DNA of 64,000 bases from SIG575 sp045595725 (GTDB lineage: Bacteria; Bacillota; Clostridia; Oscillospirales; Acutalibacteraceae), in contig JAZOAY010000007.1 of NCBI GenBank assembly GCA_045595725.1, positions 1-64,000 of the forward strand, in the 5' to 3' direction. The notes under the pieces are model-generated. The model was not told the DNA's origin. It searched no databases and worked only from the letters and a program-made list of their open reading frames with translations. The position numbers and the translations under genes were made by a program. The first letter of the stretch is position 1, and the number at the start of each line of letters is the position of its first letter. Positions 41,106 to 48,896 of the stretch are shown in pieces.

Positions 41106-41401
41106 CGGAGTGGCAGACGGGAATAATCTGTACTTTGGCAGGTCTTGTGATGTCTTTTGTTTTTTCTTTGCTTACACACAGACGTAATGAAAAAAACGAC
41201 CTTAAAAATGCAGGTGAAATGCGAGGTGTTCTGCAATCTGATGTGGGTTACATAAAAGCAGGTGTTGATGATCTGAAAAGAGAAAACAAGGCAACAAATC
41301 TGAAAATTGATACTGTTTCGGAAAGAGTAACGCGTGTCGAAGAAAGTTGCAAACAGGCTCACAAAAGAATTGATGAACTGAAAGAAAATGAATACATGTA
41401 A
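41102..41401 (+). CDS. XhlA-like/holin-associated membrane protein
   Basis: The 99-residue protein has one N-terminal membrane helix (about 6-25) and a long C-terminal coiled coil (about 50-98). This is close to the layout of phage hemolysin XhlA, though XhlA has its helix at the end. It lies between XkdX and a holin, as in PBSX (xkdX-xhlA-xhlB-xlyA). A role in lysis is inferred from position. Confidence 0.68.
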   Translation: MTEWQTGIICTLAGLVMSFVFSLLTHRRNEKNDLKNAGEMRGVLQSDVGYIKAGVDDLKRENKATNLKIDTVSERVTRVEESCKQAHKRIDELKENEYM

Positions 41402-41413
41402 GGAGAAAGCAAA

Positions 41414-41773
41414 ATGAAAATAATTGAATTTTTAATTACAAACTGGAGTGATGTTACACTTGTCATTTCTGTTTTGTTTATTATAATTTACTCATCCTTT
41501 ACTAACAGAATTGACTATCTTAGAGCAGAACTTTTTTCTCTTGTTACAGAAGCTGAAAAAATTTATGGCGGAAAAACAGGTCAGACGAAACTCATGTATG
41601 TTGTCAGAAAAATTTATTCAAGGATGCCTGTGGCTCTGAAACTTTTTCTCAGCGAAAAGCAACTGGAAAAAATCATTGAAAATGTTCTTGTAAAGGCAAA
41701 AAAATCATGGAGTGAAAATAAAAAAGTTCTGATAGAAGGTGAAGCTGCCGATGGTGAAAACTTATTCGTTTAA
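41414..41773 (+). CDS. LL-H family-like phage holin
   Basis: The 119-residue protein has one membrane helix (about 14-32) and an amphipathic C-terminal half with VTEAEKIYGGKTGQTKLMYVV, characteristic of phage_holin_LLH. Holins make pores in the membrane that release the endolysin. AAGGAG precedes the ATG, and the endolysin gene overlaps its end by 23 bases in another frame. Confidence 0.82.
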   Translation: MKIIEFLITNWSDVTLVISVLFIIIYSSFTNRIDYLRAELFSLVTEAEKIYGGKTGQTKLMYVVRKIYSRMPVALKLFLSEKQLEKIIENVLVKAKKSWSENKKVLIEGEAADGENLFV

Positions 41774-42389
41774 AAAAGACGGAGACAAAAGACTCTCTGA
41801 AAATTTCAGAGTAAAAGAATTCAGAAGTCGTGATGGTGCTGATAAAATTCTTATAGATGAAAATCTCGTAAAACTTCTTCAGAAAATGCGTGATAAATTC
41901 GGTGAAATAATAATTTCATCTGCATACAGAACTGCCTCTTACAACAGAAAAGTAGGCGGTGTTTCAAACTCACAACATCTTTACGGACTTGCTGCTGATG
42001 TTACAATCAAGGATAAAAGAAAACTTCTTGAAGCGGCACAGTATGCAGAAAAAATCGGTTTTAAAGGTGTGGGTCTTGATGACAAATATCAGAACTTTCT
42101 TCATCTGGATACAAGAAAGAACAAGTCTTTTTTCAGATACAGAGCAAACGGTTCAACCTATTCTGTTTCTTCATTTTTTACAACATTGAAAATCGGCTCG
42201 AAAGGTGATGAAGTAAAACTTCTTCAGAAAAAGTTGAACAAACTCGGATTTACAGATGCTTCGGGAAAAGAATTAGTTACAGATGGAATTTTCGGTAAAA
42301 ACACAGAATATGCACTTAAAAAGTTTCAGAAAAAAATGAGTCTTGTGACAGATGGTATTGCAGGACCGAAAACATGGCGTAAATTATAA
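41751..42389 (+). CDS. Endolysin: M15 peptidase with C-terminal peptidoglycan-binding domain
   Basis: The N-terminal domain (about 1-135) is an M15_3/VanY-type D-Ala-D-Ala metallopeptidase, with SSAYRTASYNRKVGG, the zinc ligands in SQHLYGLAADV (H and D) and the last His in FLHLD. The C-terminal 65 residues form a PG_binding_1 domain (GSKGDEVKLLQKKLNKLGF; DGIFGKNTEYALKKFQ). No signal peptide is present, consistent with holin-dependent release. The ATG at 41751 follows GAAGGTG. It ends the cassette. Confidence 0.93.
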   Translation: MVKTYSFKKDGDKRLSENFRVKEFRSRDGADKILIDENLVKLLQKMRDKFGEIIISSAYRTASYNRKVGGVSNSQHLYGLAADVTIKDKRKLLEAAQYAEKIGFKGVGLDDKYQNFLHLDTRKNKSFFRYRANGSTYSVSSFFTTLKIGSKGDEVKLLQKKLNKLGFTDASGKELVTDGIFGKNTEYALKKFQKKMSLVTDGIAGPKTWRKL

Positions 42390-42672
42390 TTTTCAACGAA
42401 AAATACCCTCCGTCAAAATCCAAGATTTTGCCACCTCCCCTTGCATTTTCAAGGGGAGGCTGAAACCGAAGGAAACAGATAAATTATAATTTGTCTGTGC
42501 ATTTATGGTAAGCCTTGCCTCCATCTGATGAGAGAGGTGGATTTTGCGAAGCAAAAGACGGAGGGAGAGAAAACAAGGTTTAACTACCCCTCAGTCAGCC
42601 TTACGGCTGACAGCTCCCCTGACAAGTGGAGCCAACTGTTACAGTTAGTTTCAGCAAGATAAATTATAATTT
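42380..42672. repeat. Cluster of intergenic palindromic repeats with a triplicated 13-base sequence
   Basis: TAAATTATAATTT occurs at 42380-42392 (over the endolysin stop), 42481-42493 and 42660-42672. Between the copies are palindromic elements. CCCTCCGTC (42406-42414) and GACGGAGGG (42557-42565) are inverted ends of an imperfect palindrome with longer matching arms. CCTCCCCTTG/CAAGGGGAGG and CAGTCAGCC/GGCTGAC form inner hairpins. The pattern suggests insertion of MITE- or REP-like elements with target duplication. No gene is seen in 42390-42789. Confidence 0.75.
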
Positions 42673-42679
42673 ACTTCAG

Positions 42680-42715
42680 ATCGGAAACGTAATTGTGCGT
42701 TTCCGATTTTTTTTA
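42680..42715 (+). terminator. Terminator of the phage-derived cassette
   Basis: ATCGGAAACG pairs with CGTTTCCGAT over an eight-base loop, then TTTTTTTATT. Confidence 0.85.
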
Positions 42716-42724
42716 TTAAAACTA

Positions 42725-42754
42725 TTGCATTTGAGATGAAGAATCTGTTACAAT
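42725..42754 (+). promoter_or_regulatory. Promoter of the beta-helix/DUF2804 operon
   Basis: TTGCAT (42725-42730), 18 bases, TACAAT (42749-42754), 35 bases before the start codon. Confidence 0.55.
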
Positions 42755-42789
42755 GAATTTGATTAAAAGTATAAAAACGAGGTGTTTTT

Positions 42790-44421
42790 ATGAAAAAATT
42801 AATTTCAATTTTCTTGTGTGCATTAATTGCATTTTCCTGCATGGCAATTTCTGTTTCAGCAGAAAGTTTTGCTCCGACCTATTATATTGACAGCGTAGGT
42901 GGTGACGATGCAAACACAGGTCTCAGTGAAGACAGCGCATGGAAAACAATAAACCATGGAGAATGGGTTTTTATTCCGGGTACAAAAGTACTTTTTAAAC
43001 GTGGCGGTGTTTATGAACTGGAAGTGACCCTTACTGTTTCAGGCACTAAAGAAAATCCCATTGTGATTTCATCTTACGGTGATGAAAATGAGGATAAACC
43101 TGTTCTCAGAACCGACAGTCACAATGAAGTTTTTGATTTTGTCGACTGTGATTACGTTACAGTTTCGGACCTTGCAATTACTGCTCCCAACGGTGGAGGT
43201 ATCTGGATAAGAGGGCTTAACAAACAGTCAAACGGAATGACAATTGAAAATGTTGATTTCTATGATATGCAGAATTATGACCGTCATGTACGTGACCCGT
43301 TCGGCTCAGGTGCTGCAGATGCACGTGCGGCAATTATCACAAACGGTCTTTGGGGACCTGACGGTTATTACCGTAATACGGTTAACGACCTTACAATTAA
43401 AAACTGTAGCGTAGAAAATTGTGCAAACGGATTTATTATCTGGGGCATTCCCAAGGGTAATCCTGCTGAAAATCCAGGACATTATGAAGGCGTATATAAC
43501 AGAGGCGTACTTATTGACGGTTGTTATTTCAACAATATGTATGCTGAAGCAGTAGTACTCGGCGTGTGTGACGGAGGTGTTGTCACCAACTGTACTTCAC
43601 TTAATACATGTCTCGGCGGTCAGGAACCTTTACCGGACGGAGGGGTTGAATATTTCACAGCTTCAATGTGGTTCTGGGGATGCAAAAACTGTGTTATTGA
43701 ACATTCAGAAATCGCAGGTCAGAGAAACTTCGGTGACGGCATGACAGTTGACTTTGACTCTGATTCAAATTATTGCACATATCAGTATGTCTACTCACAC
43801 GATAATATGAGATTTGTGTGTAACAATGCAATCGGAGGCAGACCTCAGGCGGGTAATACTGTTCGTTATTGCCTTTCCGTAAATGATAACCTTGGCAGAA
43901 ACAGTCTTGCCAGCGGTTCAGGTGAAGTTGAATTCAGTTTTTATAACAACACTATTGTAAACGCTCAGGAATTACATACCGTAAATGTTGAAAGCGGTAT
44001 TGTTGCAAATAACATTTTCACTTTTATGCCGGGTTATTACGTTTACTACAATGACCGTAATCTTAATGCAAAAACTGATTTCACAAACAACTGTTATTAT
44101 ATGGCACCTAACCCTCCCTTTGATTTGCTTTCAATGAATACAAGACCTGATTTTGCAGGTGACGACATGACTGATGTGAACAGTTTTAAACTTATAAAAG
44201 GTTCTAAACTTATCGGTGGCGGTATAGAAAGAGACGACATCGAAAAAATGGAATACGATTTCTTCGGTGAAAAGGTTACTTCAACAAATATCGGATGTTA
44301 CGGCGGTGATGGTGTTGAGGGTGAACTTGACAGATACGATATCATTGACATAATGGTTGATGTGTTCAGATTCTTCGGTGGTTTATGGTCAAGAGTTCTT
44401 GACGGAAGTTTATTTAACTGA
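42790..44421 (+). CDS. Secreted right-handed beta-helix protein
   Basis: A signal peptide (about 1-24, ending SVSA) precedes YYIDSVGGDDANTGLSEDSAWKTI, the usual entry to a right-handed parallel beta-helix (PbH1 repeats to about residue 480) as in pectate lyases and other polysaccharide-active proteins. Catalytic residues cannot be assigned. The C-terminus (DIMVDVFRFFGGLWSRVLDG) is amphipathic. It is followed after 13 bases by a DUF2804 gene. Glycan degradation outside the cell is the likely role. Confidence 0.83.
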   Translation: MKKLISIFLCALIAFSCMAISVSAESFAPTYYIDSVGGDDANTGLSEDSAWKTINHGEWVFIPGTKVLFKRGGVYELEVTLTVSGTKENPIVISSYGDENEDKPVLRTDSHNEVFDFVDCDYVTVSDLAITAPNGGGIWIRGLNKQSNGMTIENVDFYDMQNYDRHVRDPFGSGAADARAAIITNGLWGPDGYYRNTVNDLTIKNCSVENCANGFIIWGIPKGNPAENPGHYEGVYNRGVLIDGCYFNNMYAEAVVLGVCDGGVVTNCTSLNTCLGGQEPLPDGGVEYFTASMWFWGCKNCVIEHSEIAGQRNFGDGMTVDFDSDSNYCTYQYVYSHDNMRFVCNNAIGGRPQAGNTVRYCLSVNDNLGRNSLASGSGEVEFSFYNNTIVNAQELHTVNVESGIVANNIFTFMPGYYVYYNDRNLNAKTDFTNNCYYMAPNPPFDLLSMNTRPDFAGDDMTDVNSFKLIKGSKLIGGGIERDDIEKMEYDFFGEKVTSTNIGCYGGDGVEGELDRYDIIDIMVDVFRFFGGLWSRVLDGSLFN

Positions 44422-44434
44422 GAGGTGTTCTGAT

Positions 44435-45532
44435 ATGGCAGCAAAAGAGCAAAGAACTTACAAAAGTTTCTGGGAATGGGACGAAAAATCAAAACAGAAG
44501 GAGTATACAGAAAAAACTCCGCTTCTTGGTAATGACGGCACACTCCTTGCAAAAGGTTGGGCGAGAAGAAATGTTTTTGATTATGACAGAACAAAGTCAA
44601 CTCCGGGAAACAGAAAAAAAGAATGGGATTTCTATCAACTTTCCAACGGCAAATTTATGGTGCAGATAAGTTTTGCAAACATCTCAATCGGTGGTTATGT
44701 TTCTGCAAAACTTGTGGACCTGAGAAACAAAAAAGTGATTGTGGATGCAATGTCTCCTTTCCTTGGCGGCAAAAAATATGTGCCTAATCCCAAGGGTGAT
44801 GTTCCCAACAATTTCAAAGCGAAAATCGGTGGTGCCGAGTTTGAGTTTGATACAAAAGAAACAGAAAGAACTCTGTATTTCAAAATGAATGCCAAAGGCA
44901 AGGATGTTGTGTGCAAATTCCACATGGATATTATGCCGGGACTTGAAAACATTACAACGGTTCTTCCTTTCAAAGGTTATCCTACAAAGTATTTCATGAC
45001 AACGAAGCAGATGTGTATGCCCTGCAGTGGTACGTTTGAATACGGTGATGAAATTTATAATTTCAGTAAGGAGGACACATTTGCATCTCTTGACTGGGGC
45101 AGAGTAAATACACCTTACAGAATGGTTTGGTATTGGGGTAGCGGTTCAACATATCTTGTCGATGAAAACGGTGAAAAGCACCTTTTCGGATTTGAAATAA
45201 CATGGGGTATCGGTGATGAATCAAATGCAACGGAAACTTGTCTTTTCTATGACGGAAAAGCACACAAATTCGGTGCAATTGACGTTGAAACTTTCCCGAA
45301 ACCCGATAAATACATGCAACCATGGAAGTTTATTTCAGAGGACGGCAGATTTAATCTGACGATGGAACCTTTTTATGACCATCATTCAGACCTGAACGTT
45401 GCAAATCTTGCACGTATGCATTCACATCAGGTTCACGGTCTGTGGAGTGGTGACGTTACTCTTGATGACGGAACAAAACTTGAAATCAAGGATATGTACG
45501 CTTTCTGCGAATATGTAGAAAATAAATGGTAA
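44435..45532 (+). CDS. DUF2804 domain protein (first of two)
   Basis: The 365-residue protein spans the whole DUF2804 domain: TPLLGNDGTLLAKGWARRN near 27, SFANISIGGYVSAKLVD near 75, ASLDWGRVNTPYRMVWYWGSGS near 217 and a final YAFCEYVENKW. The function of the family is unknown; the aromatic, beta-rich sequence suggests binding of a lipid or a glycan. The paralogue at 58912-60018 is very similar through its length. The ATG at 44435 follows GAGAGGTG. It shares a transcript with the beta-helix gene. Confidence 0.87.
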   Translation: MAAKEQRTYKSFWEWDEKSKQKEYTEKTPLLGNDGTLLAKGWARRNVFDYDRTKSTPGNRKKEWDFYQLSNGKFMVQISFANISIGGYVSAKLVDLRNKKVIVDAMSPFLGGKKYVPNPKGDVPNNFKAKIGGAEFEFDTKETERTLYFKMNAKGKDVVCKFHMDIMPGLENITTVLPFKGYPTKYFMTTKQMCMPCSGTFEYGDEIYNFSKEDTFASLDWGRVNTPYRMVWYWGSGSTYLVDENGEKHLFGFEITWGIGDESNATETCLFYDGKAHKFGAIDVETFPKPDKYMQPWKFISEDGRFNLTMEPFYDHHSDLNVANLARMHSHQVHGLWSGDVTLDDGTKLEIKDMYAFCEYVENKW

Positions 45533-45537
45533 AGAAA

Positions 45538-45572
45538 ATGCCCACGGTTTATACCGTGGGCATAATTTGTTA
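45538..45572. terminator. Bidirectional terminator (DUF2804 / GtrA)
   Basis: ATGCCCACGG pairs with CCGTGGGCAT over a six-base AT loop; A residues precede and TAATTTGTTATT follows. Confidence 0.75.
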
Positions 45573-46034
45573 TTCTTTTTTCTTTTTACTGAATACCACA
45601 AGTTTTGAAAAGAAGTAGTTAAGCACCACAACGATAACTGCAAGGAGAATTTTTGAAATCATTTTTCCGCCGAGAACAAAACCGAAAATGTCGAGTTGGT
45701 ACTTGTCAAATCCGAGTAAATCAATCAGTGCAAAAAGTCCTGCTTCTTCAATGACTAAAGAAAAAACTCTTGCTGCAAAGAATGAAAAAATTTCTTTGCA
45801 TATTTTTTTTGTCTGCCATGTGCGGCTTTCAAAAACAAAAAGCTTGTTTGTAATGTACGCAAAAACAACTGAAACAAACCATGCAATAATGTTTGAAATA
45901 AGATAACGTTCTTCACTTAAAACAACATTGAAAAATTTAAATGCAGCAAAATTTACAAGAGTTGTTAATGCGCCAAAGAATACATACAGAATAAGTTCTT
46001 TGTATTTAATAAACAAATCATGAATTTTCTTCAT
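45570..46034 (-). CDS. GtrA family membrane protein
   Basis: The 154-residue protein has four membrane helices and the GtrA pattern FGALTTLVNFAAFKFF near 18-33 and NIIAWFVSVVFAYITNKLFVFES near 48-70. GtrA proteins are thought to move lipid-linked sugars across the membrane. The start overlaps the end of the glycosyltransferase gene by 17 bases, so the two act together. Confidence 0.92.
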   Translation of the reverse strand: MKKIHDLFIKYKELILYVFFGALTTLVNFAAFKFFNVVLSEERYLISNIIAWFVSVVFAYITNKLFVFESRTWQTKKICKEIFSFFAARVFSLVIEEAGLFALIDLLGFDKYQLDIFGFVLGGKMISKILLAVIVVVLNYFFSKLVVFSKKKKE

Positions 46035-46965
46035 AGGTTAAAATCTCTTTCGCTATATAAATAGGTCTGTTTTTGACCTGAGTGTGGATTTTGCCGATGT
46101 AAATTCCCATAAAACCAAGGAAAACACAAAGTATTGCAAAAAGTAAAAGCACAAGGCAAGCAATGAAACCGAGACCGCAGTTTTTATTAAATCCAAGTTC
46201 GGCAACAAGAAAACAAATAAAAAGAAGCACATCAAAAATTCCCAAGCCGATACCGAAATAAAGAGGTAATTTCAGAGGAAGGTCGGTATAAGCCATGATG
46301 CCGTCAAAAGCATATTTAAGCAGCTTCTTAAATGACCATTTCGTTTCTCCGCTTTCTCTCTCCATAACTTCGTAGGGAATAGAATATGTGTTGAAACCAA
46401 TCCAAGAAAAAATGCCTTTTGAGAAACGGTGGTATTCAGCCAGAGAAATAATAGTTTCAACAACATTTCTTCTCATTGTTCTGAAATCACTTGCATCTTC
46501 AATAAGATTTACTTCACTTACCTTGTTGATGACAGAGTAAAAGCTTGTTTTTATTTTGCTGAGAAGTGCAGAATCTTTTCTCTTTTCCTGAAAAGCGGCA
46601 ACCATGTCATACTGAGAATTTTCGTCAAGGATTTTACCCATCTGAACAGCAACCTCAGGGCGCTGTTGCATGTCCGCATCAATAATTGTGGTGTATTCAC
46701 CCTTTGAGGCTTTAAGTCCTGCATACATTGCAGCTTCTTTACCGAAATTTCTTGAGAAATTTATTATTTTGATTTTAACATCTTTGTTGTTTTCAAAGAT
46801 TTTTCTTAAATTTTCACTTGTTTTGTCACGGCTTCCGTCGTTAACAAAAATAAGTTCAAAATTATCTGTGTATCCCTTCATTGCTTCTCTCGCAGCATTA
46901 AAAAATATTTCAACATTGCCTTCTTCATTGAAGCAGGGGATAACCAGAGAGTGTTTTACAGACAT
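46018..46965 (-). CDS. Family 2 glycosyltransferase (GtrB/dolichol-phosphate-mannosyltransferase type)
   Basis: The 315-residue protein has a GT-A domain (LVIPCFNEEGNVEIF at 7-21, FVNDGSRD near 40, the metal site IIDADMQQRPE near 93) and two C-terminal membrane helices (about 228-250 and 262-288). It likely attaches a sugar from a nucleotide donor to undecaprenyl phosphate, and the GtrA protein then flips the product. The operon is gtrB-like then gtrA-like. Confidence 0.92.
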   Translation of the reverse strand: MSVKHSLVIPCFNEEGNVEIFFNAAREAMKGYTDNFELIFVNDGSRDKTSENLRKIFENNKDVKIKIINFSRNFGKEAAMYAGLKASKGEYTTIIDADMQQRPEVAVQMGKILDENSQYDMVAAFQEKRKDSALLSKIKTSFYSVINKVSEVNLIEDASDFRTMRRNVVETIISLAEYHRFSKGIFSWIGFNTYSIPYEVMERESGETKWSFKKLLKYAFDGIMAYTDLPLKLPLYFGIGLGIFDVLLFICFLVAELGFNKNCGLGFIACLVLLLFAILCVFLGFMGIYIGKIHTQVKNRPIYIAKEILTYEENS

Positions 46966-47052
46966 ATCTTCAACACCTTTTCGGTTAGTAAGTTTATTTT
47001 ATACTTTATGGATGGTATTTGTCAATAGATTTATATTTTGTTTACGGTAAGT

Positions 47053-48186
47053 TTAATTTTTCTTTTCAAGTAAGGTGACGCATTCAACATGATTTGTTTG
47101 GGGGAACATGTCATATGGGCAGATATTTTTAACTTTGTATCCGCCTTTAACAAGTGTGTATAAATCTCTGCCTTGTGTTTCGGGGTTACATGAAATGTAA
47201 ACGATTTTTTTTGGATTCAATTTCAAAACAGAATGTAAAAATTTGGGTGTGCTTCCCATTCTCGGCGGGTCAAGAAAAACTACGTCTGCTTTGTTTTCTT
47301 CAGCATAACTTTTCAAAAAATCTGATGCATCTGCACAATAAAATTCAATATTTTTTATTCCGTTTATTTCCGCATTTTCTTTTGCATTTTCAACTGCATC
47401 CCTGACAGCTTCAACGGAAATTACTTTTTTTGCTTTTTTGCTTGCAATAAGTCCGATTGTACCTATTCCGCAGTAAGCATCAATGACAGTTTCTTTTCCT
47501 GAAAGATTAGCCAGTTCAATTGCCTTTGTGTAAAGTTTTTCTGTCTGGACAGGGTTTATCTGATAAAAAGAGTTTGCGGAAATTTTAAACCTCAGTCCGC
47601 ACAGGATATCTTCTATGTAAGGCTTTCCGAAAAGGACTTTTTGCTTTTTGCCAAGAACAAGTTTGTCAGATTTCCCGATTGTCTGAATGATTGAAGTAAT
47701 CTGAGGATGAAGCGAAACCAGGTCTTTGACAAAATTATTTCTTTGGTCAAATTTTTCTTCTCTCGTTGCAAGAACGACCATGATTTCTCCGCTTTTAAAT
47801 CCGGAACGGATAAGAACATGATGTAAAAAACCTGTTTCGTTGGCAGGGTTATAAACAAAAATTCTATATTTCTTGATTAACTTTTTGATGTCGGCAATAA
47901 TTTCTCCAGCTTTTTCATTTTCAAGAAGACAGGATGTAACTCCCACAATTCCTCCTGTAGAGGACTGATAAATTCCTGAAAAAAGATTGCCGTGTCTGTC
48001 TTTTCTAAAAACAGTCTGAACTTTATTTCTGTAATGGTAGGGGTTGTCCATGGGGATGATTTTTTCGACTCTGCCGTATTTACCCAATGAACGGACACAT
48101 TTGATTTCCTTGAAACGGAGTTGCTCAGGGTAGTCCATGTTCATCAGCTGACAACCGTTACATTTTTTATAAACGCTGCATTTCAT
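47053..48186 (-). CDS. RlmD/RlmCD-type 23S rRNA (uracil-C5)-methyltransferase lacking a TRAM domain
   Basis: The Fe-S cluster Cys ligands C-x5-C-x2-C lie at the very N-terminus (CSVYKKCNGC), with a fourth Cys near residue 80 (TSCLLEN). The methyltransferase domain has DAYCGIGTIGL near 241, LDPPR near 306 and the catalytic Cys in YISCNP near 333. These enzymes make 5-methyluridine in 23S rRNA. The usual N-terminal TRAM RNA-binding domain is absent, as in several short Clostridial forms. Its ribosome binding site lies inside one arm of a perfect inverted repeat. Confidence 0.88.
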   Translation of the reverse strand: MKCSVYKKCNGCQLMNMDYPEQLRFKEIKCVRSLGKYGRVEKIIPMDNPYHYRNKVQTVFRKDRHGNLFSGIYQSSTGGIVGVTSCLLENEKAGEIIADIKKLIKKYRIFVYNPANETGFLHHVLIRSGFKSGEIMVVLATREEKFDQRNNFVKDLVSLHPQITSIIQTIGKSDKLVLGKKQKVLFGKPYIEDILCGLRFKISANSFYQINPVQTEKLYTKAIELANLSGKETVIDAYCGIGTIGLIASKKAKKVISVEAVRDAVENAKENAEINGIKNIEFYCADASDFLKSYAEENKADVVFLDPPRMGSTPKFLHSVLKLNPKKIVYISCNPETQGRDLYTLVKGGYKVKNICPYDMFPQTNHVECVTLLEKKN

Positions 48187-48189
48187 AAG

Positions 48190-48245
48190 AATTCACCTCT
48201 GTAGGTTTATGTTTTAAGTATACCACAGAGGTGAATTTTTATCAA
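48190..48245 (-). promoter_or_regulatory. Promoter and 13-bp inverted repeat covering the methyltransferase ribosome binding site
   Basis: On the minus strand TTGATA (48240-48245), 17 bases, TATACT (48217-48222) form a promoter. AATTCACCTCTGT (48190-48202) and ACAGAGGTGAATT (48225-48237) are perfect inverted arms. One arm fills the promoter spacer, the other contains the GAGGTGA ribosome binding site. A transcript read through from spoIIR would fold and hide that site; a transcript from this promoter would not. Confidence 0.55.
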
Positions 48246-48847
48246 TCTTTGTCAAAATGATTTTTTATACTTTCATAAATTTCTATAATTTTAAAGCGTG
48301 GTTCATATCGTGGGTCTGATTCAACAAGTTTTACTTCATCTTCGTTGAAAAATAGATTTATGTCAGGTTGAGAAGCGGGAATACACAGAGGAGGAAACAT
48401 TACACACCACCAGTTTTTGCCGGAACTTTCTCCGATAAGCACGCGCACAGCTTTGTATTTTCCTGCAGGAAGAGTTACATTTTCATATGTTCGTGTGGTG
48501 AAAAATTCATCTGTCACTGTAATTTCAACAGGATAATCAAATCCGTTTTCACGGATGACTTTCTCGGCGGTTTCAATTAAGATTTCTTTTTCGTTTTTTA
48601 TTTTTTCTTCTGCATTTTCTTTTGTGACAGAGCCGTCAAAAATGTTTTTTCCTGTCGTCAGAAGAGCATCTCTAACTTTTATTTTTAATTGTTGATCTTC
48701 TTCGGAATCTGAATTTGCAAGAACATGAAGACGAAGAACATCGCTTCTTATTTCATCACAAGTTTCTGCAAAACCTGTTATGCTGAAAATAATTGTAAAA
48801 ACAAAACCTGCTAAAAGAGAGAGTCTGAACATTTTAAATTTTTTCAT
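48242..48847 (-). CDS. spoIIR: Stage II sporulation protein R
   Basis: The 201-residue protein has an N-terminal membrane/signal segment (about 7-24) and the SpoIIR domain with LRLHVLANSDSEEDQQLKIKVRDAL at about 35-59 and a middle WWCVMFPPLC. SpoIIR is secreted by the forespore and triggers SpoIIGA to process sigma E in the mother cell. The ATG at 48847, with GAAAGGAC upstream, is chosen; the longer frame would overlap ispE. Confidence 0.94.
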   Translation of the reverse strand: MKKFKMFRLSLLAGFVFTIIFSITGFAETCDEIRSDVLRLHVLANSDSEEDQQLKIKVRDALLTTGKNIFDGSVTKENAEEKIKNEKEILIETAEKVIRENGFDYPVEITVTDEFFTTRTYENVTLPAGKYKAVRVLIGESSGKNWWCVMFPPLCIPASQPDINLFFNEDEVKLVESDPRYEPRFKIIEIYESIKNHFDKD

Positions 48848-48896
48848 AAAAAAACACTGTCCTTTCACAAAAGAGTGTGGACAGTGTTCTGTGATT

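Noticed and set aside
36572..42389. A complete prophage
   Set aside because: No integrase, replication, terminase, portal, capsid or tape-measure gene is found on either side within the window.
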